Assembly (NCBI GenBank): GCA_947460875.1
Contig: CANHGR010000007.1
Span: forward strand, 57,785-121,784
Source: Sphingobacteriaceae bacterium
GTDB taxonomy: Bacteria; Bacteroidota; Bacteroidia; Sphingobacteriales; Sphingobacteriaceae
Length of the DNA: 64,000 nt
Reading direction: 5' to 3'
Translations under genes and position numbers: made by a program
Notes under the pieces: model-generated
The model's input: only the letters and a program-made list of their open reading frames with translations
Databases searched by the model: none
Told to the model about the DNA's origin: nothing
Shown: positions 54,832 through 63,410 of the stretch, piece after piece
How the letters are laid out: every line of letters begins with the position of its first letter
Numbering within the stretch: the first letter of the stretch is position 1

Positions 54832-55801
54832 TTTGGTTAATTTTAAGTGCCGTACATATTTCGGCAATGCTTTTGTTTATAGGCTTGAATTCGATTCCGA
54901 TCGCTTTTCGTATCTTTTCATTTGAAAATTCCTGCTTTGCAACGGCATTTGTACTTGTTTGCTTTGTAATACCGTAGCGCTTGCCGGTAATAAGCGAAAG
55001 TAGTTTGACCGCACGCCATGCTAATGAAAACATCCAGGGCTGAGCTTTAATTGAAGGAGGACTTACTTTAAAGCCTTCGGCAGCTTTCTCGAAAAGGCGG
55101 CGATAACTCAGATTCTCGCTGTTCACAATAAACCTTTCCGATTCAATATCGCTGTTCATAAGCGTTATCATGACCGACGCAACATCTTCCACATCTACAA
55201 ATCCGCAAGTCCCAGAAGGATAATATCTAAAACCTTTGCGGACAATCTCAAATAATTGCCCGCTGCCTGCAGTCCCAGCATTCTTGCCAATGATGATAGA
55301 AGGATTGACAATCACTGCTGCAATCCCCTCAACTGTTCCTCTCCAGACCTCCATCTCCCCCTCATATTTGGACTGAGAATATCCGTAATTATCATCTCCG
55401 GTCCAAGAGTCTTCTTCGGTTATTAGCTGGCCAGTTTTCGACTCGCCAAGCGCCACTATTGAACTTACATGTACTAACTTTTTAACCTTCTTTGCGATAC
55501 ATAGGTTTACAATGTTAGCTGTTCCGCTTACATTCACCTCCAGCAACCGTTTATGGTCGGCGGCGTGTAGCGAAATCAGTCCAGCACAATGATAAACTTG
55601 CAAAACACCATCAAATGCCTGTTCCAATGAAAAGTAATCGAGCACATCTCCATGAACCCACTCTAAATTAGGCTGGCCATCTAACATAGCCGAGACGATT
55701 GAGAACTCCCTTTTTAAAGCTCGCACCTTTTCTCCGCCGTCTAGAAGCTGCTTGATCAACTCTGAACCGAGAAATCCGGTTCCCCCAGTTACTAATATCA
55801 T
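54824..55801 (-). CDS. NAD-dependent epimerase/dehydratase family protein
   Basis: 325-residue extended SDR. The NAD site is VTGGTGFLGSELIKQL; the active site has VSSIVALGES and YGYSQSKYEGE (Tyr and Lys). Typical substrates are nucleotide sugars or aldehyde intermediates; this protein is closest in pattern to small dihydroflavonol-reductase-like members, and the substrate is unknown. It is coupled to the serB-like gene by an 8-nt overlap. A TACTTTTG box lies 22 nt before its ATG. Confidence 0.9.
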   Translation of the reverse strand: MILVTGGTGFLGSELIKQLLDGGEKVRALKREFSIVSAMLDGQPNLEWVHGDVLDYFSLEQAFDGVLQVYHCAGLISLHAADHKRLLEVNVSGTANIVNLCIAKKVKKLVHVSSIVALGESKTGQLITEEDSWTGDDNYGYSQSKYEGEMEVWRGTVEGIAAVIVNPSIIIGKNAGTAGSGQLFEIVRKGFRYYPSGTCGFVDVEDVASVMITLMNSDIESERFIVNSENLSYRRLFEKAAEGFKVSPPSIKAQPWMFSLAWRAVKLLSLITGKRYGITKQTSTNAVAKQEFSNEKIRKAIGIEFKPINKSIAEICTALKINQSE

Positions 55802-55822
55802 TCAGATTTTTAAAAATGCTTT

Positions 55823-55830
55823 CAAAAGTA
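55823..55830 (-). promoter_or_regulatory. -7 promoter box for the epimerase operon
   Basis: On the minus strand TACTTTTG, matching TAnnTTTG, 21 nt before the ATG at 55801. Confidence 0.5.
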
Positions 55831-55944
55831 ATGGAATAAAGTGGATATTTGGGAAGGGGGCTATTCACAAATTTTATTTCAGATCTGTCTCTTATTGATT
55901 AAACTTCTAAAAGCTTTAAGACAAGAATATTACGACCTTTATAT

Positions 55945-57126
55945 ATGTCCTTAATCGATTTTTTTTCTCCATTAGACAGCCAAGCATTCAGGCCAGAAAA
56001 CGGATTCTTTAATAGCCAGCTTGGAATTCAGCTGATGCTGTTTTCAGACACATTTCCTGATATTGATAACGGCGAAATAGACATTGCTATTTTCGGGGTT
56101 AATGATGACAGAAATGCAGTGAACAATCAGGGTTGTGCGCTTGGCCCCGACTACATACGAGAGAAGTTTTACAGTTTAAATCTTGGAAATTACAACACAA
56201 GAGTTGTTGATCTTGGAAATATTAAAGCAGGTAACAAAGTTTCTGATACATATGTCGCTGTGAAAACAGTTGTAGCGGAGCTAATCAAAAAAAATATTAT
56301 ACCGGTCATATTAGGAGGAGGCCAAGACATTACTTATGCTCAGTACATGGCTTATAGCGAATTAGAACAAAAACTTGATTTGGTGGTCGTTGATTCTAAA
56401 TTTGATCTGGATGAAACGCCTGAAAAAACTGTAGAAACCACGTCCCATTCTTATTTAAATAAAATCTTTCTGCATGAGCCTAATTTTCTTTTTAACTTTA
56501 GTAACATAGGCTATCAGACTTATTTTGTTAGTCAAGACAGTTTAAAGCTAATGGACAAACTCTATTTCGACGTCCATCGCTTAGGCGATTTTTACGGAAA
56601 CGTAAGTGCCGCGGAACCAATTATACGAAACGCAAATTTTGTGAGTTTTGATGTTTCGGCAATCCGATCGTCAGATGCAGGTGCAAATGCAAACACATCG
56701 CCAAATGGCTTTTACGGTGAAGAAGCTTGTCAGATCTGCCGCTATGCCGGCATGAATGATAAGCTCACATCAATTGGATTTTACGAATTTAACCCTGCAT
56801 TTGACCGCAATGGTCAAACAGCTTCCCTGCTTGCACAGATGCTTTGGTATTTTATTGATGGCTATTATAACCGAAAAAAGGATTTGCCTTTGCACCCGAA
56901 ATCGCAATATATCATTTACCGCGCTTCGCTTAAAGACCAAACACACGAACTGGTTTTTGTAAAGAGTAAACGATCAGACCGATGGTGGATGCAAGTACCA
57001 TACCCCGGTAAAGGATCTAAAAACGAACGATTTCATCTTGTCCCCTGTCAGTATAAAGATTACCAATTAGCTGTTAAGGGAGAAATGCCCGACCTCTGGT
57101 GGCGCACTTACCAGAAATTGACCTAA
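55945..57126 (+). CDS. Ureohydrolase-fold protein with degenerate metal site
   Basis: 393-residue arginase/formiminoglutamase-fold protein. The family landmarks are in place but altered: GGGQD (124-128) where active enzymes have GGxHD, DSKFD (150-154) where DAHxD is usual, and SFDVS (234-238) where SFDxD is expected. At least three of the six manganese ligands are therefore changed (Gln127, Lys152, Ser238). The C-terminal 90 residues (SKRSDRWWMQVPYP) are an extra segment. It is probably catalytically inactive or has a different activity. It starts a plus-strand run with tlpA-like, B12-binding and enoyl-CoA hydratase genes. Confidence 0.85.
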   Translation: MSLIDFFSPLDSQAFRPENGFFNSQLGIQLMLFSDTFPDIDNGEIDIAIFGVNDDRNAVNNQGCALGPDYIREKFYSLNLGNYNTRVVDLGNIKAGNKVSDTYVAVKTVVAELIKKNIIPVILGGGQDITYAQYMAYSELEQKLDLVVVDSKFDLDETPEKTVETTSHSYLNKIFLHEPNFLFNFSNIGYQTYFVSQDSLKLMDKLYFDVHRLGDFYGNVSAAEPIIRNANFVSFDVSAIRSSDAGANANTSPNGFYGEEACQICRYAGMNDKLTSIGFYEFNPAFDRNGQTASLLAQMLWYFIDGYYNRKKDLPLHPKSQYIIYRASLKDQTHELVFVKSKRSDRWWMQVPYPGKGSKNERFHLVPCQYKDYQLAVKGEMPDLWWRTYQKLT

Positions 57127-57135
57127 TTTTGTAAG

Positions 57136-58269
57136 ATGAAAGCGCTGATTTTTATTCTATGTCTGTTTCATACTTTAAGTTTTGGTCAGGCTGGCACTTT
57201 CATCGTAGAAGGTAAAATCACCGGAGAAAAAATCCCTCCAAAGATCTACCTGATTTATAACTCTGGAGACAGGACTGTTATTGACTCAGTTACAATTACA
57301 GCTCCTCTTTTTGTTTTTAAAGGCTTAGTTGCGGAATCCAGGCACGCTAATCTGGTTTTTGATCATCAAGGTGTAAGCCTTAATAAAATTGATCCGAAAT
57401 CGGCAGATATGCTAAATATCTATCTTGAAAAGGGTACTCTGCGGGTTGCGGCTTTAGATTCAATAGCTAAAGCTTCATTGAGCGGTTCGGAACTAAACAA
57501 TGATTATCAGCACTTTAAAGAGCTTCTAAATCCGGTTATTAAGAAATTTAACGCGATAATGACTGAGTTCTACGCACTTCCGGCAAATCAAAAAAATCTC
57601 CCCGAGGTGCAGGCGAATTTTAAAGAAAAATACAATGCCATAGGTACCGAGCAAAAGCAGATTTTGACAGGTTATATTAAAGATAATCCAAATAAAATAA
57701 TAACCCTTGATGCGCTAAGAGCTCTCGGCGGACCAGAACCGGACGCTAACGCGATACAACCATTGTTTGATCTATTGTCTGAAAAGGTTAAGAACAGCTC
57801 AGATGGGAAAGCCTTCGAATCATTACTTAACAAATTTAAAGCTACCGCGATTGGATCTATCGCGCCGGATTTTGTGCAGAATGATCAACAAGGGAAACCT
57901 GTACCACTTTCCTCTTTCCGTGGAAAATATGTACTAATCGACTTTTGGGCCTCCTGGTGCGGACCATGTCGGCAGGAAAATCCAAATATCGTACGAGTAT
58001 ACAACCAGTTTGTAGACAAGAATTTTACAATATTGGGAGTATCGTTGGATCGTCCAAATGCCAGACAAGCTTGGTTGGCAGCTATAGAAAAAGATAAACT
58101 GACCTGGCCACAGGTTTCCGATTTAAACTATTGGCATAGTGCCGTGGCCGTTCAGTACGGAGTAAAATCTATACCCCAAAATTTTTTATTGGATCCGGAA
58201 GGAAGAATTATTGCCAGAGACCTGAGAGGAGAAGAACTACGGACCAAACTTGCAGATATCCTAAAATAG
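57136..58269 (+). CDS. TlpA-type thioredoxin-like protein with DUF4369 domain
   Basis: 377-residue exported protein. Signal peptide about 1-17 (ends SFGQ). The N-terminal half (about 20-110) is the DUF4369 beta domain ([20 protein letters not shown]). A helical linker follows. The C-terminal half is an AhpC/TSA-thioredoxin domain with active-site [11 protein letters not shown] and cis-Pro in KSIPQNFLL. It should reduce or shuffle thiols in the periplasm, possibly for cytochrome maturation. It starts 9 nt after the ureohydrolase-fold gene. Confidence 0.92.
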   Translation: MKALIFILCLFHTLSFGQAGTFIVEGKITGEKIPPKIYLIYNSGDRTVIDSVTITAPLFVFKGLVAESRHANLVFDHQGVSLNKIDPKSADMLNIYLEKGTLRVAALDSIAKASLSGSELNNDYQHFKELLNPVIKKFNAIMTEFYALPANQKNLPEVQANFKEKYNAIGTEQKQILTGYIKDNPNKIITLDALRALGGPEPDANAIQPLFDLLSEKVKNSSDGKAFESLLNKFKATAIGSIAPDFVQNDQQGKPVPLSSFRGKYVLIDFWASWCGPCRQENPNIVRVYNQFVDKNFTILGVSLDRPNARQAWLAAIEKDKLTWPQVSDLNYWHSAVAVQYGVKSIPQNFLLDPEGRIIARDLRGEELRTKLADILK

Positions 58270-58280
58270 AAGATGACAAC

Positions 58281-58700
58281 ATGAGCCAAGCCTTTAATCG
58301 CCCAATCAGAGTTTTAGTAGCTAAGGTGGGCCTTGATGGGCATGACCGAGGTGCAAAAATCATTGCTACTTCGCTTCGCGATGCAGGAATGGAAGTTATC
58401 TATACCGGCTTGAGACAAACCCCCGAGATGGTCGTTAATACGGCGCTGCAGGAAGATGTTGATGCTATCGGGATATCTATCTTATCCGGCGCTCATATGA
58501 CCGTTTTTCCGAAAATTATTGCCCTTTTAAAGCAAAAAGGCATGAATGATGTTTTACTCACCGGTGGAGGGATAATTCCTGATAAGGACAAGAAAACCCT
58601 TTATCAACTGGGTTCGGGACGGCTTTTTGCACCCGGAGCAAATACGCAGGAAATCAAGAACTATATCGTGGAATGGGTAAAAAAAAATCGTAATTTTTAG
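58281..58700 (+). CDS. Stand-alone cobalamin (B12)-binding domain protein
   Basis: 139-residue B12-binding domain like the C-terminal part of methylmalonyl-CoA mutase. The cobalamin signature D-x-H-x-x-G is DGHDRG (Asp19, His21, Gly24), with SILSGAH and [10 protein letters not shown] completing the site. No mutase catalytic domain is attached or adjacent, so it may be the small subunit of a split acyl-CoA mutase or a homologue with another role. Its neighbour, an enoyl-CoA hydratase starting 3 nt after its stop, fits acyl-CoA metabolism. Confidence 0.9.
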   Translation: MSQAFNRPIRVLVAKVGLDGHDRGAKIIATSLRDAGMEVIYTGLRQTPEMVVNTALQEDVDAIGISILSGAHMTVFPKIIALLKQKGMNDVLLTGGGIIPDKDKKTLYQLGSGRLFAPGANTQEIKNYIVEWVKKNRNF

Positions 58701-58703
58701 ATT

Positions 58704-59489
58704 ATGGATGCGGATTACCAAAATCTCTTGCTTGAGATTAGAAACGATATATTAACAATAACTATTAATCGAGAAAGCCAACTAAATTCTCTTGATAGGT
58801 TGACATTAGCAGAATTGAAACGCGTGTTTAGTGATGAGGCTGCCGATAAACATGTTAAAGGCGTCATCATTACCGGAAGTGGGCCGAAAGCCTTTATTGC
58901 GGGCGCTGATATCAAGGAATTTTTAGAGATAAACAGCGAGAAAGGCAGAAAACTTGCTCAAGAAGGACATAGACTATTTGATACTATTGAAAATTACCGC
59001 AAACCAGTTACAGCGGCAATAAATGGTTATGCACTTGGAGGCGGACTGGAGCTTGCCCTAGCCTGCCATATCCGAATTGCTTCTGAACATGCACTAATGG
59101 GTTTGCCCGAAATCAATCTTGGGCTCATTCCCGGATATGGTGGTACCCAGCGTCTAACTCGACTTATAGGCAAAGGAAGAGCTATTGAAATGATCCTGAC
59201 CGCTAAGAAAGTTTCAGCGGCCGAGGCTTTTAACTGTGGTCTTGTAAACTACGTTACGGCTCAAGATCAACTTATTATAAAAACCGAAGAATTAATGGCA
59301 AAAATAATACGTGGGCCAGCACTTGCCATTGCTTCTGCAATTACTGCAGTTAACGCCGCGACTGACCCAAATAAAGATGGTTTCAGTGTCGAAATTAACG
59401 AATTCACTAACTGCTTTAATACCCAAGATTTTAGCGAAGGATTAAAAGCCTTCCTGGAAAAACGTCGGCCGGATTTTGAAGGAAAATAG
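58704..59489 (+). CDS. Enoyl-CoA hydratase
   Basis: 261-residue crotonase-family hydratase. Oxyanion-hole motifs AFIAGADIKEF and NGYALGGGLELALACHIRIAS are typical, and both catalytic glutamates are present: LPEINLGLIPGYGGTQRLTR and GRAIEMILTAKK. It should hydrate trans-2-enoyl-CoAs to 3-hydroxyacyl-CoAs. It follows the B12-binding gene after 3 nt, and probably shares its transcript. Compare the homologue at 36734, which lacks the second glutamate. Confidence 0.95.
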   Translation: MDADYQNLLLEIRNDILTITINRESQLNSLDRLTLAELKRVFSDEAADKHVKGVIITGSGPKAFIAGADIKEFLEINSEKGRKLAQEGHRLFDTIENYRKPVTAAINGYALGGGLELALACHIRIASEHALMGLPEINLGLIPGYGGTQRLTRLIGKGRAIEMILTAKKVSAAEAFNCGLVNYVTAQDQLIIKTEELMAKIIRGPALAIASAITAVNAATDPNKDGFSVEINEFTNCFNTQDFSEGLKAFLEKRRPDFEGK

Positions 59490-59581
59490 AGTTTTAGCGC
59501 AATTTTGATTAATGCTGCTAACATGTTATATGTTCAGTTGAGTTAACATGTCCAAAAACATACCTGTAGCCTAAAGAACGG

Positions 59582-59800
59582 TTGAAGGAAATCGGGCTCC
59601 TGAAAACGAAAAAGATCTTAATCATTGATGATGAAATTAATATCGGTCTGATATTAACCAAATTTCTTACAAGTAATGCCGTTGAAGTAGATTCTGTATG
59701 AAGCGGATCTGCGGCAATGGAGTATCTCTCTCAAGAAACGTATACGCTAGTATTGTGTGATTTTCGACTGTAGGATACCGATGGCAGAGAAATTCTGTAG
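59582..59800 (+). pseudogene. Response regulator receiver, dead remnant
   Basis: A coding-like frame (TKKILIIDDEINIGLILTKF...) has the receiver start with acidic pair DD, and then FDF-type phosphorylation region LVLCDFRL followed by DTDGREIL, but it is interrupted by in-frame TGA (after VEVDSV), TAG (after DFRL) and TAG at 59798-59800. It looks like the receiver of an NtrC-type regulator. No sigma-54 or DNA-binding domain follows. It is the second two-component relic in this window, after the kinase remnant at 5.9 kb. Confidence 0.8.
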
Positions 59801-59813
59801 CATTTGATCTTTT

Positions 59814-60098
59814 GTGCAGATTTCACAACATGGAACGAACATCCTATACCATTCTATTATTCATGATATTGCTGCAAAACACAAGCGGAAGCTTAGCAGT
59901 GTAAAAAAATTAGTCGATCCCCTTTCAAATGGCGATACAGTATTAGCCAAGATCAATTCAGGCCTCAATGGTGAAAGTGAATGCTTAAAGAGCTATTTAG
60001 AAGTTGTAAAAGAAAATTTCAATGCTATAGAAAAATTTACCAAAAATCTGATCCTTATGCCTGAACATCCCGCCAGCTCTAGAGAATTTAATAAATAA
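59814..60098 (+). CDS. Doubtful short ORF (94 aa)
   Basis: A GTG-started 94-codon frame just behind the dead receiver. The sequence (IIHDIAAKHKRKLSSVKKLVD...) is helical and charged, without a motif I recognise. It could be another piece of the same decayed gene or chance. There is no promoter box or Shine-Dalgarno. The remainder of the interval 59801-60194 holds nothing else that I can support. Confidence 0.25.
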   Translation: MQISQHGTNILYHSIIHDIAAKHKRKLSSVKKLVDPLSNGDTVLAKINSGLNGESECLKSYLEVVKENFNAIEKFTKNLILMPEHPASSREFNK

Positions 60099-60194
60099 GC
60101 CATCATTAGGCTAAACAAATCCTCAGCCAGAGAGTTTCTATGTGTGTAGGGAAATTCCGAATAAAATATTACTTTACCTAACATAATTTATTAA

Positions 60195-61235
60195 ATGCTG
60201 TTCAATTATAAGCAACGCAATAACGTAGTACTCATCATACTGATTGTTTTAGGATCTGCTATTCTGTATTCTCTCAGAACAATCGCCGGGTCTTTATTAA
60301 GCACAGTAATTATGTACACTATCTTTAAACCAATATATTGCTATCTTGTCGAAAGATGGTCTTGGAACAGAGTGCTGGCGGCGATATCCATCATTTTGGG
60401 CTCATTTGTTATCATCGTGCTGCCCTTTTTGATATTGAGTATCATGGTAATCGGAAAGATTGCAGAATTTCAAAAAGATCCAATCCAAATAAAAGTATCA
60501 ATAAGCAGACTAGAAGACTTTCTCGCTGAAAAGTTCAATAAGCTAGACCTTTTAGAGAATATGACGCAAAAGGTATCCACTTTTGCCAGCGATTTATTTC
60601 CGTCGATAGTAGGAGGAGCAGCAGAGATCTTACTCGGTATCGTGATAATGTACTTTCTGCTTTATTTCATGTTCACAAAGCATGAAGACTTTGAAAACCA
60701 ATTAATGCATTATTCGCCATTCAAAGAGCATCATGCCGTCAAATTTGCGACAGAATTAAAAAATACGACATACTCAAATGTACTTGGTCAAGGTTTCATA
60801 GCAATGGTGCAGGGCTCGCTGGTCAGTATCGGCTTTTTTATCTTCGGCATTAATGATGCAGTTTTTTGGGGAGTAATATCCACTTTTTTATCTTTTCTTC
60901 CGGTTATTGGTGCGCCTATTGTTTTTATTCCGGCAGCACTAATTGAACTTGCAAATGGAAATCAGATTGCCGGCATAGGATTGTTGCTTTGGGGACTCAT
61001 CCTGATCATCAATATAGACAACGTGATCCGTTTTATTATTGCAAAGCGGGTAGCTGATACTCATCCAATTATCACCGTAATTGGAGTGGTTATCGGCATA
61101 CCGGTTTTCGGAATTATGGGCTTGGTTTTTGGTCCCCTCTTGCTATCTTACTTCATCTTAACCATCCGTATATATGAAACCAGCAGGTTGGCCGCAGAAC
61201 GTTTGGAAAGAATTAAATCAACCGAAGAAAAATAA
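60195..61235 (+). CDS. AI-2E family transporter
   Basis: 346-residue polytopic membrane protein of the AI-2E (TerC/PerM-like) family. Several hydrophobic helices, with the family's periplasmic-side central segment (QKDPIQIKVSISRLEDFLAEKF), and the conserved C-terminal block FWGVISTFLSFLPVIGAPIVF, then PIITVIGVVIGIPVFGIMGLVFGPLLL. Members export signals or sodium/proton-coupled substrates; the actual substrate here is unknown. Single gene, 85 nt before the YtxH gene on the same strand. Confidence 0.92.
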   Translation: MLFNYKQRNNVVLIILIVLGSAILYSLRTIAGSLLSTVIMYTIFKPIYCYLVERWSWNRVLAAISIILGSFVIIVLPFLILSIMVIGKIAEFQKDPIQIKVSISRLEDFLAEKFNKLDLLENMTQKVSTFASDLFPSIVGGAAEILLGIVIMYFLLYFMFTKHEDFENQLMHYSPFKEHHAVKFATELKNTTYSNVLGQGFIAMVQGSLVSIGFFIFGINDAVFWGVISTFLSFLPVIGAPIVFIPAALIELANGNQIAGIGLLLWGLILIINIDNVIRFIIAKRVADTHPIITVIGVVIGIPVFGIMGLVFGPLLLSYFILTIRIYETSRLAAERLERIKSTEEK

Positions 61236-61320
61236 TATCGACAACAATTTTTTCAAATTTTATGTATTATAGAAAAGAAAATTAAAAAATTACTAATCAA
61301 AAATCTATAAAAATAAAGTC

Positions 61321-61638
61321 ATGAACGATCAATCAAAAGTTATTGTAGCCTTGCTTGCCGGGTTGGCGGCAGGTGCGGCCTTAGGCATTTTATTTGCACC
61401 AGAAAGAGGTTCTGAAACTCGGGAAAAATTAAATGATGCTCTCAAAAATCTTGGTGATGCGATTAAAGACCGCGCAGCAGAAGAAATCGATAATCTTGCA
61501 GGCTTGAAAGACAAGATCATGAGCAATGTAAAATCTGACATGCCTTCTCAGGAAAAAGTTACAACTGCTATAAACACGGTCGCTGCAAAGGTTAGCGCTG
61601 CTTCCGATCGTGCAAAAAATTCTATACAGGATAACTGA
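61321..61638 (+). CDS. YtxH domain protein
   Basis: 105-residue small protein with one N-terminal glycine-rich membrane helix (VIVALLAGLAAGAALGILFAP) followed by the conserved ERGSETREKL motif and an amphipathic helical tail rich in Ala, Lys and Asp. This is the YtxH family seen in general stress regulons. It heads a three-gene set with a holin-like protein and a coiled-coil-rich protein, probably acting at the envelope under stress. Confidence 0.92.
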   Translation: MNDQSKVIVALLAGLAAGAALGILFAPERGSETREKLNDALKNLGDAIKDRAAEEIDNLAGLKDKIMSNVKSDMPSQEKVTTAINTVAAKVSAASDRAKNSIQDN

Positions 61639-61650
61639 AAGCATTTTTAA

Positions 61651-62007
61651 ATGGAAGAGAATCAAGAAAAAAGTAAGGAACAGGATATCATAGCGCTCCT
61701 AAAGGATTATTTTTCCATTCGTATCGAGTTAACTAGGCTTGCTGCGATTGAACGACTATCGGTGGTGCTTGCAAGTCTGATCACAAATGGCTTTGTAATT
61801 GTCGCCATCGTCCTGACCTTTCTTTTCGGTTCAGTAACTTTAGGATTTTACCTTGCAGAGAAACTAGGGTCTTATGTCTCAGGATTCGGCATTGTTACGC
61901 TGATTTACATGTTACTTGGTATGCTAATGTTCTTCTTAAAGGATCGCTACTTAGAAAAAAACCTGATCAACTTTATTATTAAACGGATCTTTCGAGATAA
62001 AAACTAA
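61651..62007 (+). CDS. Phage-holin-3-6-like (YqjE-type) membrane protein
   Basis: 118-residue protein with a soluble charged start (about 1-30), two membrane helices (about 45-68 and 78-100) and a basic tail (RYLEKNLINFIIKRIFRDKN). The pattern matches the YqjE/holin-superfamily-III family paired with YtxH/ElaB-like proteins in many bacteria, and is not evidence of a prophage. Its stop overlaps the next ATG as TAATG. Confidence 0.8.
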   Translation: MEENQEKSKEQDIIALLKDYFSIRIELTRLAAIERLSVVLASLITNGFVIVAIVLTFLFGSVTLGFYLAEKLGSYVSGFGIVTLIYMLLGMLMFFLKDRYLEKNLINFIIKRIFRDKN

Positions 62008-62429
62008 TGGGGAAATCTTTCAGCAATATTGAGGAAATAAGGACTGAGATCAATGCACTAAAAGTGCAAATATATCAGCGGGAGAGCGCAATTCAGCAAA
62101 GATTCAGTAGTCCTGCCGCCGTTTTTAAAACTATTGGATCGCTATTTAAGAGCGACAATAAAAAATCATTTTTTGAAGATTTAATCGGACAAGATATCAT
62201 CACGAATACATCGCGAGTATTGCTGCCCCTTCTTCTAAATCACTCGCTTTTTAGAAAATCCAGCTTTATCACAAAAACACTTGTCACTATTTTCTCTCAA
62301 AAAGCAGCCGAAAAAGTCGACCTGGATTTTCTAAGTGCAGTACTCGAAAAGATCGAAGGACTTTTTAATAAAACTGGTGCCAAAAGTGCTCCGGATTACG
62401 GGATCCCGCCAGACAGCGAAACCTATTAA
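62007..62429 (+). CDS. Hypothetical protein of the YtxH operon
   Basis: 140-residue protein coupled to the holin-like gene by TAATG. No signal peptide; a helical, charged N-terminus ([21 protein letters not shown]) and a mildly hydrophobic centre ([11 protein letters not shown]). It is not a recognised family but holds the place of the YqjK-like third member of such operons. Its 3' end overlaps convergent fcl by 4 nt. Confidence 0.7.
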   Translation: MGKSFSNIEEIRTEINALKVQIYQRESAIQQRFSSPAAVFKTIGSLFKSDNKKSFFEDLIGQDIITNTSRVLLPLLLNHSLFRKSSFITKTLVTIFSQKAAEKVDLDFLSAVLEKIEGLFNKTGAKSAPDYGIPPDSETY

Positions 62430-63355
62430 GAATGATTAGCTAGAAAGTCGCTATAGGCTAGTTTTATCCCGTCTTTAAGATCAGTTTTATGTTTCCAACC
62501 CAATCCATGTAGTTTGGTAACATCCAAGACCTTTCTTGGCGTACCGTCAGGCTTGGTGGAATCAAACTCTATTTCTCCCTCAAAACCAATGGTATCGCCT
62601 ATCAATAATGCAAGGTCTTTAATGCTTAGATCTTCTCCGGTACCGATATTAATTAAATTTGGGTCATTATAGTTCTGCATTAGAAAGTAGCAGGCATCAG
62701 CTAGATCATCCGAAAATAAGAATTCCCGATATGGCGTTCCTGATCCCCAGATACTAACAACTTTGCCTCCGCTAGTTTTTGCTTCGTGAAATTTGCGGAT
62801 TAAGGCAGGTAAAACATGAGAATTTTGAGGGTGATAATCATCATTATACCCGTAAAGATTTGTCGGCATTACAGAGATATAATTACAACCATATTGATCA
62901 CGATAAGCATCGCAGGTTTTGATGCCCGCAATTTTTGCTATTGCATAGGGCTCATTAGAATATTCAAGTGGCCCTGTTAGCAAAAAATCTTCTTTAAGCG
63001 GTTGAGGGGCAAGTTTCGGGTAAATGCAGCTTGAGCCTAAAAACATCAATTTCTTAACCCCGTTTAAGTAAGAATGATGGATCACGTTATTCTGAATACA
63101 AAGATTTTCATATATGAACTGCGCCCTATAAGTGCCATTCGCGACTATTCCGCCAACTTTCGCGGCCGCAAGAAACACATAATCAGGCTTCTCATCTGCA
63201 AAGAATTTGCTAACCGCCTGCTGATTGGTTAAATCAAGCTCTGAAGAGGTTTTGAACACGAAGTTAGCAAAGCCCTCATTTTTCAGCTTTCTTATAATGG
63301 CAGAACCTACCATTCCTCGATGTCCGGCAATATAAATCTTGGCTTTTTTTTCCAC
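62426..63355 (-). CDS. fcl: GDP-L-fucose synthase
   Basis: 309-residue NADPH-dependent SDR that converts GDP-4-keto-6-deoxymannose to GDP-L-fucose for surface polysaccharides. NADP site [26 protein letters not shown] active serine region; [13 protein letters not shown] with Tyr and Lys. The frame extends upstream to 63499 without recognisable sequence and overlaps the divergent trmB; the GTG at 63355 ([14 protein letters not shown]), preceded by GAGG and a TATCTTTG box, is the likely start. No gmd (dehydratase) gene is in the window. Confidence 0.94.
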   Translation of the reverse strand: MEKKAKIYIAGHRGMVGSAIIRKLKNEGFANFVFKTSSELDLTNQQAVSKFFADEKPDYVFLAAAKVGGIVANGTYRAQFIYENLCIQNNVIHHSYLNGVKKLMFLGSSCIYPKLAPQPLKEDFLLTGPLEYSNEPYAIAKIAGIKTCDAYRDQYGCNYISVMPTNLYGYNDDYHPQNSHVLPALIRKFHEAKTSGGKVVSIWGSGTPYREFLFSDDLADACYFLMQNYNDPNLINIGTGEDLSIKDLALLIGDTIGFEGEIEFDSTKPDGTPRKVLDVTKLHGLGWKHKTDLKDGIKLAYSDFLANHS

Positions 63356-63373
63356 GGTTTGTTCCTCTAGGCT

Positions 63374-63381
63374 CAAAGATA
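63374..63381 (-). promoter_or_regulatory. -7 promoter box for fcl
   Basis: On the minus strand TATCTTTG, matching TAnnTTTG, 18 nt before the GTG start of fcl, and 4 bp from the divergent trmB box. Confidence 0.6.
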
Positions 63382-63385
63382 AAAC

Positions 63386-63393
63386 TATTTTTG
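63386..63393 (+). promoter_or_regulatory. -7 promoter box for trmB
   Basis: TATTTTTG matches TAnnTTTG, 17 nt before the trmB ATG. Being only 4 bp from the fcl box, the two promoters probably cannot be occupied at once. Confidence 0.6.
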
Positions 63394-63410
63394 CGCCTAG
63401 AGAATTAACG

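Noticed and set aside
55668..55868. 66-codon minus-strand frame at the epimerase start
   Set aside because: It is an out-of-frame overlap with the epimerase N-terminus.
61651..62007. Holin-like protein as sign of a prophage
   Set aside because: No other phage gene is near, and YtxH/YqjE-type operons are ordinary chromosomal genes.
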